Shown here piece after piece: positions 7,895 through 15,357 of a stretch of DNA of 64,000 bases. The notes beneath the pieces are model-generated. The model did not search any database and was not told the DNA's origin. It saw only the letters and a list, made by a program, of their open reading frames with translations. Numbering within the stretch: position 1 is the first letter of the stretch; the number at the start of each line of letters is the position of its first letter. Position numbers and translations under genes: made by a program. The DNA is from an uncultured Geobacteraceae bacterium (GTDB lineage Bacteria; Desulfobacterota; Desulfuromonadia; Geobacterales; Pseudopelobacteraceae): NCBI GenBank assembly GCA_903875605.1, contig CAIQWT010000060.1, forward strand, positions 1 through 64,000, read 5' to 3'.

Positions 7895-9547
7895 TTAAAG
7901 AACAACGGATGCAATATATTCTTCTGACGAAACAGCTCCAGCCATCAGGAGCCGTAACCCCTCATCCTCCAGACCATGATAACCGGCCGTGGTGAGATAA
8001 TTTTCGACAGCAGCGACATCGCTTGACTGCTCAAAAATCCGCAGAAATTCTTCAGTGAAGATAATGACGTCAGTCAGAAATCTTCTCGTACTGTAGCCGC
8101 TATGACCGCAGGTAAGGCAGCCTGTTGTACGGTGAAACGACTCAGGCAGTTCACAAAGGTTCATCGCAGTCAACTCTCCGGCGGGAGGGATGCAGTCAGT
8201 TCGACAGTCGGGGCAAAGAAGCTGGATTCCTTTAAACGAAACCAGGCCATTGACAAAAAACGGCAGGAAATAATTCTGCTGCTGATACAGCAGCAGTTGC
8301 CGCAGGACATTGCCGGTCCCGCGTATTTCCAGTCCGGCGAGGACAACGGTGCCGCGCATGGCAGCCCGGCAGGCTGCAGTGAAGGGCATGCTCTCTGTAG
8401 CGTCCTCGATAACCAGTATGTCCGGAGCGTGATCCAGGGCGTTCATGATGGCAGCAGCACGCTCGGAATCGCTGCGCGGAAGTAGTATCCTTGGGAAGTG
8501 CTTGGTCGTCCGCCCTGGTCCTTCGCCGAGAATGATCACATTTTTACCGACGGTGTCAATCTCCTCCAGCATAAGATCCATAAAGCGATCACGTTCCTGA
8601 GTGTTGCGTGAAGCAAAGAAAGTAATACCCTGCTGCTTGCGTGACAACAGGATGAAATCTGCTTCCTGCCGTGGCGGGAGCTGGAGATCGGCAAGGCGGT
8701 CAGGAACAGTGGCTGACACATGTGGACGGATTGTAATGTAGTCGCCGCCATAACCGGCCATAGACGCTATCAGGAAAGAGATCGGATGTGAACGGTAAAT
8801 GAAAGTAAGCAGGCCGGAGGAATTCGGCTCACTTTGAACAGTGTTGTCGATACTTTTTCGGATTTTAAGTGTGATATCAGGGTAGTAGGTTGTGGCTAAC
8901 GAGCCGATAGGGCGTGAAACGCCACTCCGTCTGCCGCTGATCAACACGGTTTCCCCCATTGGCTGCAGGGAAAGTGAAGAAAGTCTATTCTGCATAATAA
9001 AAATCAACAGATAGTCAAGCAGCTTGCCTCCGTGCAGATCAGAATTAATTTTTTCCAGAACTTTTTCGGAAAAGGCGCTGGAATCAAAACCCAGGGTTTC
9101 CTGTCCGCTACCGCCGTAGCAGGCTTCGATCATTTCACGGATTTCGCGGATTAAGGCCACCGAGACGTTGACCTGACAGCCGGACAGCTGCTCAACCGCC
9201 GCAATTGCGGCCTTGTTCAGAGGGTCGGAAATAGCGATGCTCAACTCATTGCCGGCCTTTATGAGCGGAATCAGGTTGAATTTTCTCGCTGTTGCAGCTG
9301 GAACGAGCTGCAACGCCTCAGGGTCGATCATGTCGCTCTTGAGACGAATGTACGGGAGAGACAGCTGTGTGGACAGGGCCCAGTCGATATCCTCCTGAGT
9401 GACTATTCCAAGGTTTATCAGCGCCTCACCGAAGCGGGCACCGCTGCGCCCCTGCTCTTCAAGGGCCGCGGTTATATCAAGATCGCTGATGATGTTATAG
9501 GAGGAGAGAATTGTACCCAGGGAACCGCTTTTTATCTGCGCTGACAT
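7895..9547 (-). CDS. PilB/GspE-like protein with MshEN domain and lost P-loop (pseudo-ATPase)
   Basis: A 550-residue protein with the layout of a type II secretion/type IV pilus assembly ATPase. Two MshEN-type repeats are at about 8-31 and 38-61 (RFGEALINLGIVTQEDIDWAL); these bind c-di-GMP in MshE and PilB relatives. The rest of the N-domain runs to about 145, followed by a divergent ATPase core. The Walker A position (about 311-320) reads ASRNTQERDR instead of GPTGSGKT. The Asp box reads LGEGPG and Walker B reads ILVIEDATE. The tetracysteine zinc motif is kept: CPDC at 445-448 and CLTC at 477-480. The frame is intact, so it is maintained rather than decaying. A regulatory partner of PilT or of an ATPase elsewhere is the likely role (inference). 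Confidence 0.85.
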   Translation of the reverse strand: MSAQIKSGSLGTILSSYNIISDLDITAALEEQGRSGARFGEALINLGIVTQEDIDWALSTQLSLPYIRLKSDMIDPEALQLVPAATARKFNLIPLIKAGNELSIAISDPLNKAAIAAVEQLSGCQVNVSVALIREIREMIEACYGGSGQETLGFDSSAFSEKVLEKINSDLHGGKLLDYLLIFIMQNRLSSLSLQPMGETVLISGRRSGVSRPIGSLATTYYPDITLKIRKSIDNTVQSEPNSSGLLTFIYRSHPISFLIASMAGYGGDYITIRPHVSATVPDRLADLQLPPRQEADFILLSRKQQGITFFASRNTQERDRFMDLMLEEIDTVGKNVIILGEGPGRTTKHFPRILLPRSDSERAAAIMNALDHAPDILVIEDATESMPFTAACRAAMRGTVVLAGLEIRGTGNVLRQLLLYQQQNYFLPFFVNGLVSFKGIQLLCPDCRTDCIPPAGELTAMNLCELPESFHRTTGCLTCGHSGYSTRRFLTDVIIFTEEFLRIFEQSSDVAAVENYLTTAGYHGLEDEGLRLLMAGAVSSEEYIASVVL

Positions 9548-9570
9548 GGCAGACCTCCGTAGTTTAAAAT

Positions 9571-10932
9571 CTATTCGCTGCGGTCAGTCAGGTTCTCAAA
9601 ACGAGTATGTTCACCAAAAAAGGCGAGACTGACCGTACCTATCGCGCCGTTACGTTGTTTCCCTATGATCAGTTCGGCGGTGCGATCATGGCCCTGAGTA
9701 CAGGATCCATCACGCTTGCGGCACTGTTCACAGTAAACCGCCTCACGGTAGACGAACATGATTACGTCGGCATCCTGCTCGATGGCTCCGGATTCGCGCA
9801 GGTCACTCATCATCGGGCGTTTGTCGGCGCGTTTTTCCAACTCGCGGTTGAGCTGAGAGAGTGCAACTACCGGCACGCCAAGCTCTTTTGAGAGCGCCTT
9901 CAGCGCCTGTGAAATCTCGGAAATTTCCTGCTGACGCGATTCGATTTTAGTCCCTGATTTCATCAGTTGCAGATAATCAATTATGATCAGCCCGATATCA
10001 TGCTCGGTCTTTAGTCGGCGGGCTTTGGAACGGAGTTCCAGGACGCTGATGGCCGGAGTGTCATCAATAAAAATCTTGGCGTCATGGAGCACTCCGGCAG
10101 CTCTGGTCAAACGCGGCCAGTCACTGTCAAGAAAGTGACCGGTGCGCATCCGGCTTAAATCAACACGGGCAATGGAAGCCAGGAAACGCATGACAAGATC
10201 CTCTTTGCCCATCTCCAGTGAAAAGATGACGGCAGGAGTCTTCTTCTTGCTCTCGGCGCTGGCATGCTGGGCAATATTGAGTGCCAGGGTTGTTTTTCCC
10301 ATAGACGGTCGGGCGGCGATAATGATCAGGTTGCCAGGCTGGAAGCCGGCGGTCATCTGGTCAAGATCAGCGTAACCGGTCGGCACACCTGTGATGTGTT
10401 CTTTGCGATCATTGAGTGACTTGAGGAGTTTGAAGGCATCCTTGATAAGCGGCTGGATCGGTACATACTGGGGACGAAGCTTGTTCTCCCCGATTTCATA
10501 AAGGTCTTTCTGGGCTTTATCCAGCAGTTCATTGACATCGGTCTGGTCTTCATAACTCCGGGTGACAATGCCGGTTGCAATGGAAATCAGCTTGCGGTTG
10601 ACGGACTTTTCTTTAACTATTTTACAGTAATAGGTGACATTGGCCGCAGTCGGAACATAATCTACCAGCATCAGCAGGTAGGCTGCCCCGCCTATTTCAT
10701 CCAGTTCCCCCCTCTTTTTCAGGGTTTCGGTCAGTGTGACCAGGTCGCATGGCTCACGTCTGTCAGACAGCTGCATCATTGCAAGAAAAATCTTGCGATG
10801 CGCCTCACGATAGAAATCTTCCGGCACGATGCTTTCCAGAACCGTGTTAATGGCCTCATTGTGAATCAGAATACCACCCAGGATAGACATTTCGGCATCA
10901 AGGTTCTGGGGGGGGAGTTTTGGGTCAATCAT
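9571..10932 (-). CDS. dnaB: Replicative DNA helicase DnaB
   Basis: Hexameric 5'-3' helicase that unwinds DNA at the replication fork and recruits primase. The 453-residue length is normal and there is no intein. Seen: an N-terminal domain beginning PPQNLDAEMSILGGIL, Walker A ARPSMGKTTLALN, Walker B LIIIDYLQLM, the DnaB motif LSQLNRELEKRADKRPMMSDLRESGAIEQDADVI in overlapping pieces, and a terminal IGKQRNGAIGTV segment. It lies 23 bp upstream of the PilB-like gene and downstream of the U32 gene, all on the minus strand. Confidence 0.97.
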   Translation of the reverse strand: MIDPKLPPQNLDAEMSILGGILIHNEAINTVLESIVPEDFYREAHRKIFLAMMQLSDRREPCDLVTLTETLKKRGELDEIGGAAYLLMLVDYVPTAANVTYYCKIVKEKSVNRKLISIATGIVTRSYEDQTDVNELLDKAQKDLYEIGENKLRPQYVPIQPLIKDAFKLLKSLNDRKEHITGVPTGYADLDQMTAGFQPGNLIIIAARPSMGKTTLALNIAQHASAESKKKTPAVIFSLEMGKEDLVMRFLASIARVDLSRMRTGHFLDSDWPRLTRAAGVLHDAKIFIDDTPAISVLELRSKARRLKTEHDIGLIIIDYLQLMKSGTKIESRQQEISEISQALKALSKELGVPVVALSQLNRELEKRADKRPMMSDLRESGAIEQDADVIMFVYREAVYCEQCRKRDGSCTQGHDRTAELIIGKQRNGAIGTVSLAFFGEHTRFENLTDRSE

Positions 10933-10968
10933 GCACGTAGTTCCTTGGCGTGTTTAGGTTTTAGTTTG

Positions 10969-12204
10969 TTACGCAGTTTCAATTTTTTCCCGGCGCAGGA
11001 GATCTCCGGCCTGCACCTTAAACGGTACTGTAAGAAGTATCCGTGAGTTGGGGTTTGCAGTCTCCACCTGAACAGCTGCTCCGCGTTCCGGAACAGTGAA
11101 AAAACTCTGTAGGATCAGTGTGTCGCTGCGCATGCCAGGGCCTATGAATTCTATAATATCAGCCGTCTTGATCCTGTTTCTTACGCTTATAAGGAGTGTG
11201 CCGTCGTCCCTCACCTCATCAACAACTCCGACAAAGTCGTGGCTGCGGATGTAGGCAGATTCGTACTCCTGGCCGACGTTCTGCGGCTGTCCGAAGAGGA
11301 ATCCGGTTGTGTAGCCGCGATGGCTCAGCTTAGCAAGTTCCTCCATCCATTCGGTGCGGCATTTCCAACCGTCAGGATTTGCCAGATATTCGTCCAGCGC
11401 CCGGCGATATACACGCAGCACTGAAGCAACGTAGTTTATGCCCTTCATGCGCCCTTCTATCTTGAGGGCCTTCACTCCGCTTGTGACAATGGCAGGAATA
11501 TGCTCCACCAGGCAGAGATCGCGGGAGTTAAAGATAAAGGTGCCGTTTTCGTCTTCTACTACGGGGAAATACTCACCCGGTCGTGACTCCTCCACCAGGT
11601 GATAGCTCCAGCGGCAAGGATGGGTACATTCACCCTGATTGGCATCACGGCCTGTCAGCATGCTGGAAATAAGGCAGCGTCCGGAATAGGAGATGCAGAG
11701 TGCGCCATGCACGAAAGCCTCAAATTCCATTCCCGGAACTGCAATCACTGTTTCACGAATATTTTCAAGACTCATTTCGCGGGCAAGATTGATCCGGCGG
11801 ACACCCTGCTGCTGCCAGAATCGTGCAGAGCGCCAGTTTATAGTGTTCGCCTGGGTTGAAAGATGCAGTTCGCGCTCCGGCGATATCTGCCGTACCGCGT
11901 CTATAACCCCGGGATCGGCAACAATATAGGCATCGAACGGGAGCGGGGCAATCTGCGTCAGATATTCATCCAACTCAGAAAGTGCTTCATTGCGTGGATA
12001 GCTGTTGATGGTCAGATACGCTTTTACGCCCTTTGAATGGCAGAAATCCAGCGCACTCTTCATCTCCTCGACAGAAAAATTATCGGCCTTGTTGCGCAGG
12101 CCAAAAGCCTGGCCGCCCAGATAAACAGCGTCCGCACCGTAATGAATCGCTATTTTAAGTTTTTCCATATTACCGGCCGGAGCCAGCAATTCAGGTGTCT
12201 GCAT
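10969..12204 (-). CDS. U32-family protein (TrhP/YhbU type), probable RNA hydroxylation factor
   Basis: U32 proteins were first called peptidases, but characterised members (TrhP, RlhA, UbiU/V) take part in oxygen-independent hydroxylation of tRNA, rRNA or quinones. This 411-residue protein begins MQTPELLAPAGNMEKLK and has GADAVYLGGQAFGLRNKADNF split by normal spacing, the family signature EAFVHGALCISYSGRCLIS, further cysteines in GECTHPCRW and SRDLCLVEH, and KIEGRMKGINYVASV. The frame extends to 12270, but the homologous start is the ATG at 12204 with GGAA upstream. The C-terminal domain is a short beta barrel, as in TrhP. The exact substrate cannot be assigned. Confidence 0.85.
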   Translation of the reverse strand: MQTPELLAPAGNMEKLKIAIHYGADAVYLGGQAFGLRNKADNFSVEEMKSALDFCHSKGVKAYLTINSYPRNEALSELDEYLTQIAPLPFDAYIVADPGVIDAVRQISPERELHLSTQANTINWRSARFWQQQGVRRINLAREMSLENIRETVIAVPGMEFEAFVHGALCISYSGRCLISSMLTGRDANQGECTHPCRWSYHLVEESRPGEYFPVVEDENGTFIFNSRDLCLVEHIPAIVTSGVKALKIEGRMKGINYVASVLRVYRRALDEYLANPDGWKCRTEWMEELAKLSHRGYTTGFLFGQPQNVGQEYESAYIRSHDFVGVVDEVRDDGTLLISVRNRIKTADIIEFIGPGMRSDTLILQSFFTVPERGAAVQVETANPNSRILLTVPFKVQAGDLLRREKIETA

Positions 12205-12309
12205 AGGAATTTCCAGTATTAAATAAATGTGGTGGCGGTTTAATGATTCGCGGGGGTTTGATGCTAGCATAATCAGTCAGTCAATAAAACTGAAAAGGAA
12301 CCTATTCGC

Positions 12310-12339
12310 TTGACAAAGATGGTGATATCGCTTTAATTA
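12310..12339 (+). promoter_or_regulatory. Sigma-70-type promoter for the CpoB-like/LysM pair
   Basis: TTGACA at 12310-12315, 18 bp, TAATTA at 12334-12339, about 29 bp before the ATG at 12368 in the divergent gap with the U32 gene. Confidence 0.45.
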
Positions 12340-12367
12340 TGAAAAACGTCCGTTAAATGGGGGTATT

Positions 12368-13096
12368 ATGCCGTCAGGCAGCCAAATTGTACCATATCTG
12401 TTTTTGTCTCTTTTTCTGTCGGGCTGCGCTGCCAATGACCTGATGATAAAACGTCAGGCAGAGTCCGAAGCAAAAATTGAGTTTCTAATTCAGACTTCAA
12501 AAAAAGTGGAACAACGTCACACTCAATTTGCCGGTCTACTGCAGGTTCAGGATGAGCGTCTTCAGGCGGTAGCTGTTGAGATAAAGCAGCTGAAGGATGA
12601 AAATAACCTTATGCGAACTTCCCGCGACGAGCTTTCGGCAAAAGTTGCAAGCCTCGCTGCACACTCTCAAACCCCGAAAGTAGAGATTGTGAATCAGCTG
12701 TCACCTCCCAAAACGGCCAAAGAGTCCGGCCCGCCTGCGGAGTATCTCAAGGCCTTCGGTCTGTACAGCGCGAACAATTTTCCGTCTGCTATTGAATCTT
12801 TTGAGTCGTTTATCAAGATTAACCCTCAGAGTGACTACGCTCCCAATGCCCTGTACTGGGTTGGCGAGTGTCACTATAGCCTCTCTGATCTGCCCAGGGC
12901 CAAAGAAACTTTTTTGAAAGTTGCTGATAATTACCCGAAAAGCTCCAAGGCCCCGGATGCACTATTGAAGCTTGGTTTTACACTGTCAGCATTGAAGGAA
13001 AAAGAACGTGCGACGGGGATATTTGAAAGAATTATTACCGAATTCCCTAGCAGCTCCGCTGCAATTAAGGCTCGTGAACGTTTGAGTGCACACTGA
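12368..13096 (+). CDS. CpoB/YbgF-like TPR lipoprotein
   Basis: A 242-residue envelope lipoprotein. The signal peptide ends in the lipobox LSGC (Cys at about 20). A coiled coil spans about 25-100 (QVQDERLQAVAVEIKQLKDENNLM), then a Pro-rich linker, then three TPR units from about 125 on (EYLKAFGLYSANNFPSAIESF, YWVGECHYSLSDLPRAKETF, ALLKLGFTLSALKEKERATGIF). This is the CpoB (YbgF) layout, which coordinates Tol-Pal constriction with peptidoglycan synthesis, although tol-pal genes are not next to it. It has its own promoter and is followed 44 bp later by a LysM protein. Confidence 0.8.
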   Translation: MPSGSQIVPYLFLSLFLSGCAANDLMIKRQAESEAKIEFLIQTSKKVEQRHTQFAGLLQVQDERLQAVAVEIKQLKDENNLMRTSRDELSAKVASLAAHSQTPKVEIVNQLSPPKTAKESGPPAEYLKAFGLYSANNFPSAIESFESFIKINPQSDYAPNALYWVGECHYSLSDLPRAKETFLKVADNYPKSSKAPDALLKLGFTLSALKEKERATGIFERIITEFPSSSAAIKARERLSAH

Positions 13097-13140
13097 TCTA
13101 CCCCGCTCTCCATCACCCGAAAGCGAATGAGGAATAACCT

Positions 13141-14175
13141 ATGAAGATCAAATTGCTGCTGCTGGCGGCACTTATGTCAACACCATTAATAGTACATGCC
13201 GCCGGACAGGATGAGCCTGCCATTTATGTCATAAAAAAAGGTGATACGCTCTGGGGGCTCTCTGAGCGATTCATAAAAGATCCGAAACACTGGCCGAATA
13301 TGTGGTCAAAAAACGGCCAGATTACCAATCCCCATTTTATTAATCCCGGACAGAAATTGCGAATCTTCCCCGATCGGCTGGAGCTAGTTGATAAAGCGGA
13401 AGAGGCAATAGCAGTGAGACAGAGTGCGTCACCCGCTTCCGCAATAGCTTCAGCTACAACGATCGCCGAATCATTCAAAGAAGTTGCTGCCGAAAAAAGC
13501 TACAGCGTTTACGGGACAGAAGGTTTTCTGGCCGATAAGGATTTCAAACCGTACGGCCTGGTCATCGGTTCTCAGAATGATCGGACGGTAGCAGGCGTTG
13601 ATGATATCGTCTATACCGATATCGGCCTCGATCAGCAAGCGGCCAGTGGGGACAAGTTCTCCATATTTCGCAAAGATGTACCAGTTAAACACCCGCTTAA
13701 CAGCGAGGAGATGGGATATAAAATAATCCCGCTCGGCACATTACAGTTGACCGATGTAGTACAAAAATCATCGCGGGCAATTATTACCGCATCATCCCGA
13801 GAAGTCAGCCCAGGTTCCTATCTGCGGCCTTATAAAGAAATCCGTCGCCGGGAAATAGCACTGAAGAGTACCGCCAGTGATCTCAAGGGATATATACTCG
13901 AGAGCTACAGCGGCATAAGTGTCATTGCAGCGGGGGACGTAGTTTATATTGATCTCGGCTCCAGTCAGGGGGCAGAGGTCGGCAATATGCTCTACATTAT
14001 CCGTGATGTGGCGATCGATCAACGTTATGTTCAGGGGCGGGTAGATAAGCTGCCGCAGGAGTTACTTGGAGCGCTGGTGATTCTCGAAACCGGCAAGAAA
14101 ACTTCTACAGCGCTGGTTGTCAAAAGTATCGAAACTATCTACAAAGGTGACCGGCTCGTCAGTCAAACAAAGTAG
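13141..14175 (+). CDS. Exported LysM-domain protein
   Basis: A 344-residue protein with a signal peptide (cleavage near VHAAG, residues 20-22) and one LysM domain at about 29-80 (YVIKKGDTLWGLSERFIKDP ... NPGQKLRIFP) that should bind peptidoglycan. The remaining 220 residues form beta-rich segments with repeated VVYIDLGSSQG/VGNMLYII-type strands, without a catalytic signature I can recognise. Upstream AATGAGGAATAACCT gives the ribosome site. It sits in one unit with the CpoB-like lipoprotein, suggesting cell-wall work. It ends at a good terminator. Confidence 0.8.
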   Translation: MKIKLLLLAALMSTPLIVHAAGQDEPAIYVIKKGDTLWGLSERFIKDPKHWPNMWSKNGQITNPHFINPGQKLRIFPDRLELVDKAEEAIAVRQSASPASAIASATTIAESFKEVAAEKSYSVYGTEGFLADKDFKPYGLVIGSQNDRTVAGVDDIVYTDIGLDQQAASGDKFSIFRKDVPVKHPLNSEEMGYKIIPLGTLQLTDVVQKSSRAIITASSREVSPGSYLRPYKEIRRREIALKSTASDLKGYILESYSGISVIAAGDVVYIDLGSSQGAEVGNMLYIIRDVAIDQRYVQGRVDKLPQELLGALVILETGKKTSTALVVKSIETIYKGDRLVSQTK

Positions 14176-14196
14176 CGCGGGTCAGTCCCCCCGTTA

Positions 14197-14221
14197 AAAC
14201 CGGCTTCTGGCCGGTTTTTTT
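14197..14221 (+). terminator. Rho-independent terminator after the LysM gene
   Basis: ACCGGC-TTCT-GGCCGGT hairpin followed by seven T, directly between the LysM gene and dprA. Confidence 0.8.
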
Positions 14222-14247
14222 ATGGTATCAGGTGGAATATATCAGAT

Positions 14248-15339
14248 ATGGAACATTTTTACTGGATAGGTCTTAAAGCGGTTCCAGGTATTGGTAATGT
14301 TGCCTTCCGGCGCCTATTGGAGCGGTTTGACACACCTGAATCCGTACTGCAGGCTTCTCCCGCATCACTTGCCGGCATCAGGGGAATGACGGCTGCCACT
14401 ATCGAGGGAATCAAAAATGGTGAATGGCGCCGTTTTGCGGAAGAGGAGTGCCGACGCCTTGAGGTAAGCGCTGCGCGTCTGGTGACGTATGTGTCGCGGG
14501 ACTACCCGAAGTCACTGTTCGAAATTCCTGATCCACCCCCTTTTCTGTATATTAAAGGGGAACTGCGCTCGAGTGAGCTTTCAATTGCCATAGTTGGTTC
14601 TCGCCGGGCGACATCCTATGGATTGATGACAACGGCAAAGCTGGCCGAGGCGCTAGCCAGTCATGGTGTCTGCGTCGTTTCGGGAATGGCGCGTGGTGTT
14701 GATACCGCCGCCCACAAAGGGGCTCTGCAGATGGGTGGAAGAAGTATCGGTGTTTTGGGGTGTGGCGTAGACAAAATATACCCGCCGGAAAATCGTGCCC
14801 TCTACGCACAAATGGCAGACAAAGGATGTCTTGTCTCTGAATTCCCGTTGGGAACCTTGCCGCTCGCCGAAAATTTTCCACGCCGCAACCGGATTATCAG
14901 CGGGCTATCAAGTGGTGTGCTGGTTGTTGAGGCTGCAGAGAAAAGCGGTTCGTTAATAACCGCCCAGTATGCTCTTGAGCATGGACGTGATGTTTTTGCC
15001 GTCCCGGGGAATATTTCATTTGTTACCAGTCGCGGCTGTAACCGTCTGATCAAGCAGGGGGCGAAGCTGGTTGACTGTGTCGAGGACATTCTGGAGGAAT
15101 TGCCGGAATATGCTCGAGCCGCCGCCGATGCCCCCTTGTTTCAACAACCCCCGCGCACTTTTGCCCTGACGCCGAAAGAAGCTGCTATTTACGAACTGCT
15201 GGCCCGCTCACCGCTGCATATAGATGACATCATCTCCCAAACTGAATTGACAGCCGGAGAGGTTTCCTCTATGTTACTGCACCTTGAACTCAAGGGGGCG
15301 GTTACACCGCTGCCCGGTACACATTACGCTATCACTTAG
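14248..15339 (+). CDS. dprA: DNA-processing protein DprA
   Basis: Loads RecA on single-stranded DNA taken up by transformation. The 363-residue protein has an N-terminal HhH-like region (AVPGIGNVAFRRLLERF), a Rossmann core with IAIVGSRRATSYG, VVSGMARGVDTAAHKGAL, GVLGCGVDKIYPPEN, FPLGTLPLAENFPRRNRIISGLS (read in pieces) and VFAVPGNISF, and a C-terminal winged-helix DML1-like domain after about residue 300. It is followed by topA after 18 bp. dprA-topA-trmFO is a widespread order. Confidence 0.95.
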   Translation: MEHFYWIGLKAVPGIGNVAFRRLLERFDTPESVLQASPASLAGIRGMTAATIEGIKNGEWRRFAEEECRRLEVSAARLVTYVSRDYPKSLFEIPDPPPFLYIKGELRSSELSIAIVGSRRATSYGLMTTAKLAEALASHGVCVVSGMARGVDTAAHKGALQMGGRSIGVLGCGVDKIYPPENRALYAQMADKGCLVSEFPLGTLPLAENFPRRNRIISGLSSGVLVVEAAEKSGSLITAQYALEHGRDVFAVPGNISFVTSRGCNRLIKQGAKLVDCVEDILEELPEYARAAADAPLFQQPPRTFALTPKEAAIYELLARSPLHIDDIISQTELTAGEVSSMLLHLELKGAVTPLPGTHYAIT

Positions 15340-15357
15340 ATAAGGACCCTTTTACTT

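Noticed and set aside
10142..10800. Intein or insertion within dnaB
   Set aside because: DnaB is a frequent intein host, but this protein is 453 residues with contiguous motifs.
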